DNA of 64,000 nucleotides, from NCBI GenBank assembly GCA_030704615.1, contig CM060733.1, positions 30,504,001-30,568,000 of the forward strand, in the 5' to 3' direction. Below are positions 1 to 12,801 of the stretch, one piece after another; positions within the stretch are counted from its first letter, which is position 1, and the number at the start of each line of letters is the position of its first letter. A program made the translations under genes and the position numbers. A model generated the notes under the pieces. It was not told where the DNA came from. It searched no databases and saw nothing but the letters and a program-made list of their open reading frames with translations. This DNA is from Takakia lepidozioides (lineage: Eukaryota; Streptophyta; Takakiopsida; Takakiales; Takakiaceae).

Positions 1-189
1 ATTTTTAAATTCCAATAATATCTTAATGGATGGACGCTGGATCTTTGCGATCCAACGGCCTCCATCCCAGGAGAAAAAACCCAATATAAAACCAAAAATA
101 TATAAAAAATAATAGACATTAGATTTCGATAACAAAAAATTAAAAAACTACATAGGCTCGAGGGGTCAACTCGTCGAGCATACAATACT

Positions 190-491
190 ATTGATGGAGT
201 GGATATTTGCGAGAAGGTGTGGTGGACACCTCATAGAATTGGCAGGTCAGCTTACATGGAGTACAAAAGACTCAGCAAAGAATGGGTTATCTCCTCTCTG
301 CATGGAAATTCTGGAATGAAGCGGCTCCGCCAGAGACTGTTCAGGCTGAGGGGAATATATTGTATATCATTAACGGGAACAGTGATTTCATGCCACATAA
401 GACGAGATGTATTGGTAAGGGGCGCCGAGATACACTCTGTGTACTAGTTCCAGAGATTAATTGGAAACGAGTTCGAGATGAGTCCAACGAG
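190..491 (+). pseudogene. Exon fragment of a DUF7869-type transposon-derived gene
   Basis: The translation (WWTPHRIGRSAYMEYKRLS, then SLHGN, then NWKRVRDESNE) matches, residue by residue over about 100 positions, an exon of the minus-strand gene at 46.8-49.7 kb (48.48-48.83 kb there). Both copies end at the same place in a GAG|GT splice donor. The reading frame shifts inside this copy: the first part is in the frame starting at 199 and the last part in the frame starting at 282. No neighbouring exons were recognised downstream, where a different repeat begins at about 567. It is therefore a broken fragment of a repeated gene family rather than a host gene. The match between the two copies is seen directly; the family name is explained under the larger copy. 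Confidence 0.7.
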
Positions 492-566
492 GTGAATATT
501 CTTTCTCATCTATTTCTTCTTTTGGACCTCTCTATTAAGACAATGTGAATAAGATGTGATTTGGTT

Positions 567-775
567 GAGCAAATACGAATTTTCAGCGACCAAAAGTACT
601 TGAAATTTGATATCTCCCACACCGCGGGTCCAAAAATTATGAGACCAAGCCGGTGCACCCCTCCTCATCGAGGGCTTTCCAACGGTATCAAGCATCAATG
701 ATGGGCCCCTGCGGTTTGGGAGATCTCAACGACGCTACAAACAAACAAACAAACATACATACAAACAAATTGTCT
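567..775 (+). repeat. Dispersed SINE/LINE-tail-like repeat, copy 1
   Basis: The block from TTTTCAGCGACCAAAAGTA to CTCAACGACGCTACAAAC recurs at 24843-25010 with about 80% identity by eye. It ends in an (ACAA)n-type simple tail at 740-770, as non-LTR retroelements (SINEs or truncated LINEs) often do. No A or B box is evident inside it, so a SINE head cannot be claimed. Confidence 0.5.
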
Positions 776-779
776 TAAT

Positions 780-2900
780 TCTTATATTGATATTTCTTAT
801 CTAATATACTTTAGCTTAGCCTAAGCCAAGTACCACAAAAATATCTTTGTAATGTTTGAAGCTTGACACTCGGAATTAATTGTTTTTCTAACTTTGAGGT
901 TGCATACTAGAGTGGTGGGAATATTTAATTGAAAATTTGTATAGGTTCTAAACACTCTCCTATCACCCCTGTCATTCATATTTTTGCAGGAGACTTAACC
1001 CTATAGCCTTAACCCTGTAGTCTAAAATGTAGTTGCTACATTTGAAGCTCAATTAATTGCATTTTCCAGCTTACATGTATGATAGAGTCATCAAGATATT
1101 TACTTGGAAATTCTTACTCTTCCATATGTTTTTAGAAGTACTTTTGTTTATCCGAAACCTTATACCGCAAAACCTCATTCAAATATTTGAAGTTCATTCA
1201 AATCAATTTTTGAGCTTTGGGTATAATACAAATTACAATGGTTAGAATATTATATTGACTTGATTGTTGAATGTTTTAAAAATTATAGGTCATAAACATT
1301 CATGCATATTTTTATGTGGTTCATACTTTTATTTCTTATAAACTTTATGCCCCTAAAGCCTTATATCCATGTTTGAAGCTTCTTAAGAAAGCAAATTCAT
1401 ACTTTGGAATATAATGCATTCTAGGTTGGGATATTTGATTGAAAGCTTTTATAGGTTCCATACACTGTTGATTTGTTTGAAAGTTTTCATTGATATTTTT
1501 GTCCACCTCATATCCATGTTTGAAGCCCAAGTCCTGTTTTTTTTTGTTTTTTTTTGTTTTTTTTTTGCTTTTTCCCTCCCATTTCTAAATTTTTCAGCTT
1601 TAGGGTACAATAGAGTGGGGACGTGGTCAGAACAAATTTTAATCCCAACATGTATAAGATTCAATTAGCTCATTAAAACGATTACTTAGTACTACTTGAT
1701 AGCAATTTTGTATGGAACTTCCTTATAAGCACTTTTCAACCCTTTGTTTACATTGAACAGATTTTTATTTATTTATTGGCTAGTACTAAGCTTTGGGGAA
1801 GTCTATAGAATTTTACGATATTTAATTGAGAGATTTTATATGTCTTAATTACTGTTGTAAATTTATTTGTCATTGAATTGTACCAAATTTGCTTACCCTA
1901 AATCCTAGTATGTCACCCTAAAAATCTTTTTTGATTGTTTGAAGCTCATTATGTTTTTCCCCCCATTGACACACTTTATAATAAGATAAAAGTGATCTGG
2001 ATTTTTAATTGATATATTTGTAGATCCTAAGTTTCATTCTTTCATATTTGTTCTTATCTGTACCTTAGCTTAATAGCCTAAGCCCAGTACCCCAAAAATA
2101 TCTTTGTAGTATTTGAAGCTCACTCAAAAATTTCTTTTCTAACTTTGGGGTTGCATACTACTAAGAGTTGTTCGAATATTTAATTGAAATTTTGTATTGG
2201 TCCTTAACAGTATCCCATTATTTGTATCATTCACACTTTTGCTTGTTCTAAACCCTAGTATACCCTAAAACGTAGTTTCTACATTTGAAGCTCATTGATT
2301 CATTTTATTCTAGCTTATATGTATGATAGAGTCCTCAGGATATTTACTTGAAAATTCTTATATGTTCTACACACTCTTCCAATTTTATTTGGTACTTGAG
2401 AGTACTTTTACTTCTCCAAACCCCTATACCTTAAACCTCAGTCAAATATTTGAAGTTCATTCAAATCATTTTTCCAGCTTTGGGTGCAATACAATTATGG
2501 TTAAAATATTACTTTGATTGAACGTTTTTATAGGTCATAAACTTTCCTGCATATTTTGTGTGATTCATACTTATAATTTTTCTAAAACTTTATGCTCCTA
2601 AAACCTTATATCCATGTTGGAAGCTCGTTAAAAAAACACATTCTTACTTTGGGGTACAATGTATTCAAGGTTGAGATATTTGCTTGAAAGTTCTTTTAGG
2701 TTTGTTGTTTCTTTTTTCCCCTCTTCATACTTTTTTCTTATTCTAAACCCTACAATACCTCAAAACCTCATATCCCGAAGCGAATCATTGAAAAAATAAA
2801 TGTACATAGCTTTGGAGTACATTGATACATTGGTTTGGAGAAATTATTTCGATTAAAAATATCTAGAAGTTCCATAGGTTCCATACATTTTTTCACATTT
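780..2900. repeat. AT-rich degenerate satellite, ~150-190 bp units, with a ~1.25-kb higher-order duplication
   Basis: The motif TTTGAAGCTCA or close variants recurs at about 849, 1040, 1188, 1370, 1516, 1937, 2110, 2285, 2450 and 2620. Each is followed by an AGCTTTGGGGTACAATA-like block, then TTGAAAGTTTTATAGGTTC and CTAAACCCTATA. On a larger scale 832-1260 aligns with 2091-2510 (CCCAAAAATATCTTTGTA at both), an offset of about 1.25 kb. Short ORFs here are by-products. It is best read as decayed satellite DNA. Confidence 0.65.
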
Positions 2901-3351
2901 TATTAATATTGATTCAGATTTCTCATGTGAATAAGATTTTTTTATTTCGGTGTACCGTTTTGATTTTGAATATCTTTTAGTTCGCCTTCGGGCCTTGTAT
3001 TCATGTGTTAGTACTGTGGTTACTCTTTTGCAGCCGTCAATTTAGATTCGAGACCGACATTCCTTTTTTTTACAAAACAAAGTATTTTGTCTAAGTTCGA
3101 ATCTTCGTTTTTACAAGCTACCTATCTACGCGGAGGCATTTGCAAAAACATATCTTCGTGCGACGCACACCCAGTCTTCTCAATGTCAGCCTTATGTGTA
3201 AATGTTCTAGTTTTAATGCTAGGGTGTTTGTGGACTATATATAGTGCCTTTGTATTGGGGATAGCAGACTAATTAACAACATGTACTGGGTAACGATGTC
3301 TCATGGATACTTGTGCTAATTAGTATATATCCTTTGCATTGGCTAAATTTG

Positions 3352-3490
3352 TATATCATTCGACTTTGATGTCGACGTTTAATGAATTTGGAGTCATGCA
3401 AATTGTGTTATTATAATATATCATCTGCATTGTCTAATATATGTCATTCGACTTTGATGTCGACGTTTAAGGAATTTGGAGTCATACACA
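3352..3490. repeat. Short direct duplication
   Basis: CATTCGACTTTGATGTCGACG followed by TTTAA(T/G)GAATTTGGAGTCAT occurs at about 3357-3400 and again at about 3447-3487, around an AT-rich spacer. No gene is visible nearby. Confidence 0.6.
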
Positions 3491-6400
3491 TTCACTTGAA
3501 AACTAAATCTTGATTCATTGCTTCATAATATTGTAATTATTTGATTTAATTTAAATATAAAATTATATTAAGTTTAGTCCGGATTTAAGCCAAAAGTCGA
3601 GAATTAGTTAAAATTGAGTTATTTTTCTGTGATGTCCGGTGACACATGACTAAGTCGCCTCTACATGGAAAAGACTTAATGCTGATTGATGGCAACACTT
3701 TCTTGAATGAGAAGCCATCTCATAACCCACGTCATGACCGATTCAATGGCAATGCTTTCTAGAATTACTTCAATCTTACATAGACCGTTTGTAATGACAT
3801 TTTTTATATGACATGTATAGTGTATCGCACCCAAACTACGTGAGGAAAATTAATACTACTTCGAACTAATGGATGTCTTATTTCATTCAACATCGTTCAT
3901 ATTCCTTCACCATAAATCTTATTGCTGTCATCCATTGTTCATTCATCCATCTTTTGTCATCCAACATTCATTATACATTCATTCATTCCACATATCCATT
4001 CATCTTTAAGAATTTCGTCACACACTACTCTCAATTTTTCATGCATGGAACTCAGCGTCTTAGGTATGTTGCCCTCCGTTCCACTCAACATTGCCCCCAC
4101 GGCAATAGGTTCTGCTTTTCCCACGGCTATAGGCTCCGCTTTCCTTCTATGCTCATGCTTAAGAAATGTGCTCACGCTTAACGAAATTTTGCTCACGCTT
4201 AATCCGTTCACGTGAGCGCGCTTACGCGCTAGCTTCCCTCGTATCCAGCTCCTACATCCTTGGTGACTTGTATTTTTATTTTTTTTCAACTGTAGGGTTT
4301 TCTCGTGGCGTTTGTTCTCTTGAATTTGAGCATACATCATGGCAGCGACGACTTTCGGTTAGCTTGGAGAACCATGGTCAAGTCTTCCGCTGATTTAGGA
4401 ATGAGTCTTCGACGTATTGCAGTGGATGACGAAGTCTCAGTCAACTCCTCAGAGGATGAATCAGACGCACTACCTAATGAACACGACATTATTTACAAAT
4501 ACATCATCAGTAGAAATTCGATGAAAACTATGCGCACTGATATATACTTGCAGGGAGCAAAAAATCCATGAATTCCCAGAGTAGGGATGATATTACCTCT
4601 TGATCTGGGCATGACATAAGTGTCGATTGGAAGATCACTTGGTTCTACAGCCTTAGAGGTCTTTACAAAACATTGTGATAAATCATCAAACACTTCTTAG
4701 TGAAGATATGTTTTGGGCATTTCTTTTCTTTCCTGGGGGGTCATTTGGTAGTAGGATTTGCTCCCACAAGGGATCTTCTTTTCATAGTCTCAGACCTTAC
4801 GGAAGTATGCAAATATCCCTTCCCATTTGTCTTGGCATGGTTAGGAATTTCTCAAAACACCTTGTTGGAAACGTGTCTTTTCAACCATCTGCCATATATA
4901 AGTTGCAGGTTGATGCAAGGTTTTGGAGCCTGCTTGAGGTCCATGTCTAGTCCAGTCGCTTCGCCTGGCAGCTAACAAAACCATCATCTTAGAAAGCAAC
5001 AATGCCCATCTTTTGTAAACCCTTCCTAGAATGCATCCCTGTTCATCTCCAAATTTGGTGGTGTCATCATTTGAACCATTCTCCACTGGTATTCCATTGT
5101 TCCACAAGTGATGTTTCATACAGGGCATCTGAGTCTTCTTCATTCAACATAGCCATCATCATTACTCTCTCGCTGTTCACACACTCTCTCGCTGTTCATA
5201 CAATGTGGTCACCAGACGCGACGAAGGGAAAGCCACAAAAAGGCACGAAGAGAGGGACCTGCTCGGCCGGTGATCGCAAAACCGACGTACTACAGCCGGT
5301 GAAAGGCAAAGATCAGGACCCGATCTCCCAGTTTCAGCTTTTTACGGAGAGTTGGGAGATCGGACCCGAGATAGGGTTTGGTTCCGAGAAGCAGGTCAAC
5401 GTTGGTGGGCCGTCCTTGAGGTGGGCCGTCCTAAAGCTTACCCCTCCATGCATGGCTATTCCATGGAGTAGGGGGGCTTAATGGCAGTCCAGCCATCATT
5501 AAATCTGCCATTTGAGAAATGAGCATAATACATATGCATCCCATCATAACGCCATGGGGTTTAACCCCTCATGGGTTTGCCACAAATAATCAAGCTAAAT
5601 TTCCATGGAGATGGTTCCCCATGCTCCAAAGGGAGCTATAGGGACCATAACTCAATGGATTTGCAAAATTTAAATTCCTTGGAGAATCTCTACAAGATTT
5701 CAGCGACAATTTTAAGAAAAAAAAATAACTTGGGAAGATTCTCCCACTCCTTAACTTCCCTCTCACTCTCTCTTATGTGGGGGGTGTTTGGTTAGTCAAG
5801 TAGGTAGCCAAGCTTAGGACCCAGTTGCGTCTCTAAGCTCTTTTTCTTTCCTCTTGCAACAAAAAACTTAAACACAAAACAAGATTTGAGCTTGAATCCA
5901 CACTAACCCTTGCATAGTTAGTTTTCAAACCAAGGTGTTAGCATTTCAACACAAGAACAAAACAACAAGGCTCATGGCCAACAACAGAATGAAATATCCC
6001 CACCTTGTTAGCAACCCCTCTAACTCACTTGGTTAGAGGCCTCACAAGTTAGTATCTCCCAACTTTTTAACACAAAGCAAGCAAACCCTTGGGCCTCTCG
6101 GCTACTAAGGGGGTTAATCCTCTTCTTTCCCACACTCCACCACCCTTTTTGGTTAGACAAGGGTTAGAACAAAGGACTTGCAACAGTTATAAAGAACAAA
6201 ATAACAAAGCAAAACAATGGACAAATGAACAAGACGTACTTCTATCCACTCTAGAAATGTTTCACTTGGCTAAGTGGACTACCAAAACCTAGGGGAAGGG
6301 GTGGGAGCTCACCTCTCCTATGGGGTTTGTTGCTTCTTACCTCCTCTTCTCTCTCTAGGGGCTCGCCACACTCTCAAGTTGAACACCATTCCTCTTTTTG

Positions 6401-6938
6401 GGGAAGATCTCTCCTTTTCCACTTCAAAATGGCACGTGGCCTACAACTTAAGCACATATGGTATCCATAGTCTTCGTAAGTTGTACTAGTTGCTTCTTCC
6501 AAGCTTGCCCAAAGAAACTAGGCTAAGCTCTAAGTACACAAGCAAACTAGGACTTCACAAAACAAGTTGCTTCCACAAAGCTTTGCTCTTCTTTCAAGCA
6601 AGTTCCTAAGCAACTAACTAATAAAGAACTAAGCAAAAAAAAACTAGAAGTGAAGTGGTGAGTAAACTCACCTCCTAAGCCCTATATACTAGGAAAACTA
6701 TAAAAAATGATTGGATAGAATATCCAAAATCCTTGGATGAGAAAAGATTTCAATACTTCTTGGTTGTTTCATCCACCCAGTTGTCTTAGGGCGCTCGTAG
6801 GTTTTTTTAGGCCCAAAAATGTCTCTCATTCAATGCGCCTATGGGCCCTGCCAGTACGGCCCATGGGGTGAGCTCATGAATCTACCTCTTTTTCACCGGT
6901 CTAGATTCTGATTTTTTTCCCAAGTCATAGTTTTCTTT
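3491..6938. other. Non-coding stretch with no recognised gene
   Basis: No ORF here has a recognisable family or coding character. Simple structure is present: CATTCATTC-rich DNA at about 3930-4010, a triplicated GCTCACGCTTAA near 4160-4205, and an imperfect hairpin around 5440-5480 (CCCCTCCATG / CATGGAGTAGGGG). From 5750 to 6700 the plus strand is A- and C-rich. It may be old retroelement DNA, but I could not assign it. Confidence 0.5.
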
Positions 6939-7225
6939 ATGGCGGCGGACCTTCTAGCGGACTGGCTAGACCCTCCAAGAGACTGATTCCTCCAGCAGAC
7001 TGACTCCAACTGGCGAGCGGACTAACCAACAGACTGGCGATTGGTGATTGGCGAGCGGACTGACCAGCGGACTGACAATTGGTGAGCAGACTCACCAGCA
7101 AACTGACGATTTGCGAGCGGATTGACTCAGTCCGGCAGACTGGCGAGGGGACTCACCAGCAGACTGGCGATTGACGAGCGGACTGACCGGTGAGCAGACT
7201 GACCAATGGACTCCAACTGGCGAGC
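6939..7225. repeat. Degenerate minisatellite (GCGGACTGACCAGC-type)
   Basis: Variants of GAGCGGACTGACCAGC and GACTGGCGATTGGTGA alternate about a dozen times with an irregular spacing of 15-35 bases. No reading frame is kept through the array. Confidence 0.75.
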
Positions 7226-7294
7226 GCCTAACTCCAATCTTCAGACCCTCCTCAAACAAAATATATATTTATAATTAACACACATTACCGCCAC

Positions 7295-7370
7295 AATATC
7301 ACCTGCCAGGATTTGAACATCAAACCTCACGTTCATCACAATTAGTTGCTCTTTACCACCACACTACCCG
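7295..7370 (-). repeat. tRNA-derived SINE head (A and B boxes)
   Basis: Read on the minus strand, an A-box-like TAGTGTGGTGG (7356-7366) followed by TAAAGAGC and a B-box-like GTTCAAATCC (7309-7318) are 37 bases apart, the spacing found in tRNA genes and tRNA-derived SINEs. The sequence does not fold as a full tRNA with paired acceptor ends, so a SINE promoter is more likely than a tRNA gene. Confidence 0.5.
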
Positions 7371-7414
7371 TTGCTTTCTGCAAACCTTTGAAATAATGAA
7401 TTATTAATATACAT

Positions 7415-7625
7415 ATTTAGGTGTTTTGTGGGCCTAATAGACTCGCTCCCCCCTCTCGCTTCCCTTGCGCGCGCCCCGGGGCGGCTCACCCGAGCAGACT
7501 GACCCCGCCGGGTAGGGGGCGCCCCACCCGTCGCTACCCCCTCTCCCACATGTGGGCCCCGCCACAACCACACGTGCCCGCATTGAAGTCACTCTTATCA
7601 AACAATGAGAAGCCCCAAAAATCCA
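7415..7625. repeat. GC-rich dispersed repeat, intact relative of the one split at 58.2-59.2 kb
   Basis: The blocks GTGTTTTGTGGGC, GGGTAGGGGGCGCCCCACCC, ATGTGGGCCCCGCCAC, CACGTGCCCGCATTGAAG and CAATGAGAAG appear in the same order at 58195-58320 and 59089-59125, where a hAT element separates them. This copy shows the uninterrupted arrangement. Confidence 0.6.
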
Positions 7626-7639
7626 CTCCAATTGAAGTT

Positions 7640-8770
7640 TCTTGAATTGAATTCATACTCAAAAACTTAATTGTCCTCCTGGGAAAATGAATACACTGCC
7701 GGTAGTTTGCTACTTGCCGCACTGGAGTGTCTGGTTGCATAAATGAACTAAAACACAGGGGAACCCACGCTTGATCACTATCACTGACATATCGGAGCAT
7801 AAAAAATCGTATCTATGAGCAAGTATGCTCCACGCCTTTAGCATCTTCATGAAACTACATTGGAGCAACGTGAACATTTGATATCTGGTACATTGCGAGA
7901 CTGTTGTCAACCGTGTCGTGTAAAGCACAGCCCATCGGGCGTTTTCTTCTTAAGGCCAAACACTCATTGCTTGCCTTCACTTTGAATAGCGATCGGACGT
8001 TGAGGTGAGGAACCGGCAGATCATTGTCTGTAATCATATAATTGCCCCCTAGATGTTCGAACGGACGACTGGAATCGCATGCCTTCAACTGTTGCGCCTT
8101 GTAGGTACCCTAGTCGTATAAACTCCTCAACGCTTTGGCTTCATGGATGTCGCAGACTCTTCCATTTGCGGGCCATACCGGTAGATGTGTCGATGTTTCG
8201 CCATTTCTGTAACAAATGGTCCTGATTCTGCACTGTGTGTATGTACAATTCGGCTCTCATTGGCTTAAAAACTCTAAAAAAACAATCCGCGCGATAATTT
8301 ATGCACGTACATGTATCTCCCTGCAACAACCTATGACTCATGAAAACAACCCAACACATACACCCGTACTTCAGAACGGTTATCATTTATCATCTTGCAT
8401 CTCTAATCAAAACAAACCTCCCACTATATCAAATTTACTCGGAGACCCCCCTCTAAACCACCGTCACCAGCTTCAACTCCATACCCTATGTACATCCGCT
8501 CCCATAATATTTTCCAATGTAACGGGCCTTCCACCCAACCTGCTGGATAACACTTTATTACTACCCGAGGTCCCCCACTTCATTCAGCAATTACACCCGC
8601 AATCAATCAACTCACAACTAACTCCCATGCCCATGACACCACAAACGGCTCCTTGGAGACATCTCCTTGCACCATATATCTCTCCCACCACGCACCAGCC
8701 TTCAGATCAACTTCACCACATTGCCTTCCTGCTGTTCACCCTGCCCTTTCATCTGCTTGATTTAGTTTAT
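7640..8770. other. Non-coding stretch with no recognised gene
   Basis: The open frames here, including one of 207 codons starting at 8216, show no motif, signal or domain I recognise and have low-complexity composition. I see no supportable gene. Confidence 0.4.
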
Positions 8771-9960
8771 GTGATTGAGTGGATTCATGAGTGGAGTGTT
8801 TCCATTGTGTTCACTTTCTTTATCACTGCAAGAAGATGACATTATGCTTGTGAGTGCGTAGTGTAAGGATTAGTTTAGCACTTGTATTGGTGTACACCAA
8901 GGAGTGAAAGAGCTAGGACGCTCAAGTATCTCACAAGGCTTGCAAGATGTTGCAAAAAAATGTGCTTGGTAAAGTTGCATGCACCAAGGAATTGGAGAGC
9001 TAGGAAAATTTAGCTCTTATATCACAAGGCTTGCAAGGGTTGCAATGAAAGGTACTTGTGCTGTTACACCGAGGTATTGGGGAGCTCAAGTAGGAGCTTG
9101 TTTGCCACAAGATCGCAAGGATTGCAAGAGGAAAGTCTTGTGTGTGTGGAAGCATGGATTCTAGGGTTTGAGAATCTTTTCAATGCATTATGGAGTCAAT
9201 GGTGTATGTCATGGCATGTGGAGAGCAACTAAAGGATTGTTAGTGCTCATTTCACTATCAATCTAGGATTAAGCAAGCTCAATTGTGGATGTTGTGGAAG
9301 AGAAGCCAAGGAGCTACATAGGCTTGGGCTTGAAGACAACAAGGGCAAACACTTGGAGAACATTCAGAAGCTCAAGAGGTTTGAAGGGAAGCATATGGAT
9401 AAAAATTCTATCCATGATGATGTGAAATCAAGCCTAGAGAAGAGCTTGCAGTTCATGTGGGAGATCATTGGAGGTGGTCTTCATGAAGAAAAGAGATTGG
9501 CGCTCAAGACATGCATAGCAACTTCAACCATACATTAGCATGTGACAAGACAAGGAAGGGGAAGGTTAAGCTCATGTATTCATTCATTTTTGGCTTAAGT
9601 TTTGTGGTGGATGGTTGATCAAGCAAGTGATGCTTATGTGGAGCATGCTTCCCAAGTGTGGCTTCCAGTCTCAAGCTTGAGGAGAGCTAGAAGGTGAAGG
9701 GAGCAAGTTGATTCCCTTTTGTATGAGGTGATGCATGTGTGGAGCTTGCTTTTGGCTTGAGCTTTGCAATTTCAAGCTTGAAAGGGGTGGCTCTTGAGCT
9801 AGCAAGTGAATGGAGCTTGAATGACCAAGGCTTGAAGGAGACAAGGCTTGGTGGCTTGCCAAAAGGGGGTACAAGCTTGATTTTGAGTTCCAATGAGAAA
9901 TTGAGCTTGTTGTGTGGTCAATGCATTGCTAGTTAACTATTTGGAGGACTATTGGGAGTC
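8770..9960 (+). mobile_element. Non-coding retroelement relic with ~88-bp internal triplication
   Basis: The start (TTCTTTATCACT, then TTGTGAGTG, then TTAG and GCACTTGTATTGG) parallels the end of the LTR segment and the start of the leader at about 51010-51090. Three diverged units beginning CACCAAGGAATTGGAGAGCTAGG lie at about 8892, 8982 and 9068 (period 86-90 bp), each with ATCACAAGGCTTGCAAGG. The rest is non-coding and rich in AAGCTTG-type words. It resembles the leader of a large non-autonomous LTR element. No second LTR was found. Confidence 0.35.
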
Positions 9961-10261
9961 ATTGGAGGATTGTGGCATAGCCTTCTATTGTGTGCTTAGA
10001 ATGTATGGTAGACAACGATGTATGTTGTGGCACGATGCTTAGGTGCACGACAGCTCCAAAAGTTTCCAGATCGTAGGTTGTTCTAGAATGTTCCAGAGCC
10101 CACTGCCTCGTCGTTTTTTCTAGAACTTTCACCTATTTCTACGCAGGGACCTACACTTGCCCTCGTTATTTGCACGTTCCAATGGCCCAACCCGCCCTCC
10201 CCATTGGCTGGGTCATTTGCCTTTTTCTGACATTTCCGATTAACGCCTTGGGATCCTTAAT

Positions 10262-10745
10262 TTTCAAACCATTCATTTCGTTAATTAATACAGGTGGCAT
10301 TATTACATTGGCCCCCTCTTTTAACTCCTGGACCACGCTAATTCCTGAACCACTCTACAATTAACCGGCCCGAATGAAACTGCTTTACATATTACCATCT
10401 GTTTTTTGGACCCTAGGGGTTATTTCTTCAAATCTTTTGTAGCTTACTATATACCCCCTTTTTTTTATTCCTGGACCATCACAAGGCCCATGCAAACTTG
10501 GGGGGTTTTAATATCACTTGGGGCTAGTGCGGGTGCGTCCAAGGCAACGGATCAATCTATATTCCGGGTGGAAAGGGGGGTTGTTCTTCGCGTGCCTTTT
10601 CAACCGAGAATGTGGCTCTTTTGTATGTCTTATTATTGCATTGGATTGATCACACAAATTGTACTTTAACCGGTTATAGGCAAAATAATCTGAAGCTTTT
10701 TTGGCCAATTAACCCTAAGCGCGCCGAGTGATGGGGTCGCACTAC
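10262..10745. repeat. Two dispersed repeat blocks shared with 13.7-15.3 kb
   Basis: Block P (10262-10390: GGCATTATTACATTGGCCCCC ... GGACCACGCTAATTCCTG) recurs at about 14434-14560 and 15172-15310. Block Q (10572-10745: GAATGTGGCTCTTTTGTATG ... TTTTTTGGCCAATTAACCCT) recurs at about 13733-13968. The copies flank the lectin gene at 11.4 kb. Confidence 0.65.
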
Positions 10746-11413
10746 CATTGTCTAACATACTTATGTACAGATGTGTGGCTGCAGCTCACTTACATGGTTC
10801 GATCTTCATGAGTCAAAAGGACATATCGGTAGATATCATTTGGTTAAGCAAATTCGATCTTTAAGTGAGGTCGACCTGGGTGGAAGATTTGTATAGAGAA
10901 CAGATATGTACAACAGATACAGTTGTTACCTCACTAGCCATCATCAGCTCATTAAAATTAATAGCTTGCTGTTGCAAGTGATCACATCAGATGTCATGCA
11001 GCACATGAAATAAGAGGTAGTATAACCAACAGCCTAGAAAGCCAAACTGCATTGGGCTGGGACATACTTCAAAAGCCTGATTATCCAAGACTAGTTACAT
11101 CGGCGTAAAGGTATGCAACTTATCTTCAGATGCTAGAAGCAGCTCTACTTCTAATCAAAAGTGTGATTACATACGCTTCTTCAGAGGGAACATGAAAATG
11201 AAAAGCTGGTTTCTTAGCTCAGATCACTTGTTATACACAAGCTGGTCCGGAGTAAGATTTATCAAATTAATACTGTAGTATAACAAACAGGTATGACGTA
11301 ATGGGGACATAATGAACATTGGGAGTTGTAGGCAAGTCTTTCGCTCGCCGATCGATTCTAACATCACCATCGATGACGAGTTCTCCACAGATCCGAGGCG
11401 TGCACCTGTAAGT

Positions 11414-11914
11414 TTAATCTAATGGACTGGTATTCCACATAAAGGTATATTTATCGCCATCAATCTGTCCTGTTGTTTTGCAAACCAGAGCGAGGATATT
11501 ACCTTCGTCTTTCCAAAATTGTAGCTCATAGTAAGCAAGAAACGTACCACAGCCCCCAGGAAAATAATTACTGGTATTACTGGCCCACAGCGGGTAGTTG
11601 TCTGAGCCATAGACCACCAAATTTCCATCGTCTTGGAGAGTCAGACGGCAGTGGGAACTCCTGTGCGAAGTTCCAGCATCCCAGAGCTGCTCGTTCTCTC
11701 CATTTGGATGAGTGTAAATTAGAACAAAATTGCAGTTTGTGTCCATCCCTGCTTTGTACCCACCTTCACCGACAACAGTAATGTAGTTCCCCTCATAGAG
11801 AGTCTCTCCCACATGCAACCAATGATCGTAACATCTTACAAAGGCTGGAAGAGTGAACAATACCAGAAACAGACAGTTATATACGTCAGCCACAAGCAAC
11901 CCAACTTTACCCAT
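11414..11914 (-). CDS. GNA-type mannose-binding lectin, secreted, one intact sugar site
   Basis: Single-exon 166-residue protein. Residues 1-28 form a signal peptide with the hydrophobic core NCLFLVLFTLPAFV, so it should enter the secretory pathway. The rest is one bulb-type (GNA) lectin domain, a three-bladed beta-prism that usually binds mannose through QxDxNxVxY sites. The middle site is perfect (QDDGNLVVY). The first (DTNCNFVLI) and third (KDEGNILAL) have lost key residues, so binding is probably weaker or altered. Cysteines around CNF and HC can form the usual disulfide. A weak TATA-like TTTATAAT lies upstream near 12000. It is not homologous in its flanks to the lectin at 16.0 kb, although the domains are related. 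GNA lectins act in defence or storage; the role here is unknown. Confidence 0.85.
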   Translation of the reverse strand: MGKVGLLVADVYNCLFLVLFTLPAFVRCYDHWLHVGETLYEGNYITVVGEGGYKAGMDTNCNFVLIYTHPNGENEQLWDAGTSHRSSHCRLTLQDDGNLVVYGSDNYPLWASNTSNYFPGGCGTFLAYYELQFWKDEGNILALVCKTTGQIDGDKYTFMWNTSPLD

Positions 11915-12801
11915 CTCCAGAGCTTTGATCTTACAAAACAGATTTCATGAGAGTACAGGTTGGGTGCAACTGCACTCATGATCACACTAGCTAGCTGATT
12001 ATAAAATTTACACACATGGTGCATGATCATCAGGAGGGGGGTTCTTGAAAGGGATGCGTGAAGTGCACGATCTCACTAAATATGTGCGTAGATTGTTGGG
12101 CTGACTAGGAAGTCAAAAGTGACAAGACTGCAGTGTCTGATGTGCAGCAGCAGCTTGTATGGTTGTTTGTGGGTGTCGCATGCGCTGACCCAACTCCATC
12201 TTCCGTTGCAGGGATTCCCCACCACCGAACAAGAGACAAATCTGGTGAACTATCTTGCGATTTCAGACTATCTTTGGACTGCGATTGATCCATTCTTTCA
12301 TTTACTCAACAACCAGGACCCTCTCGAGATCACATTCGGGTCATGCATGCATGCCTCATCACATTCCTATCCATCCATGAGATACAATACGGTAGGCCAC
12401 CTATACAGTTTGGCAAGTTTCCCAAGCAAATCAAAATTTCAGAATGTTTTTTTCAGAATTGGCTATGTCCCACAATCTTCTTCTTTGTTTTTTAATTTGT
12501 TGGCTGTCTTGTAGACAGATTTAGACATGATGTTGAAGTCCGTGGAGAAAATTATATGGTCAAAGAACCTTGCACAAATCTTTACAACGAAGGACTCATT
12601 GGACTCATAAGCCTAGAGGGAGCCCCCTAAATACTAACTAAAATACTTACTATATATGTATGGTAGTGAGGCGAGCACCCCCTTATATAGCCATGGGAGG
12701 CGGTGCCGGAGACTTGGAGAAGACACCCACAAGTCTCCTACCCTACCCCACCCTTTGAAACGTTTCCACTAATTCTAACCCTACAAGACCTCTAATCTTA
12801 A

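Noticed and set aside
8216-8839. 207-codon plus-strand frame
   Set aside because: No recognisable domain, no signal peptide, composition like non-coding DNA, and repeats on both sides.
12119-12514. 131-codon plus-strand frame between the lectins
   Set aside because: No motif or homology; includes many short repeats seen elsewhere.
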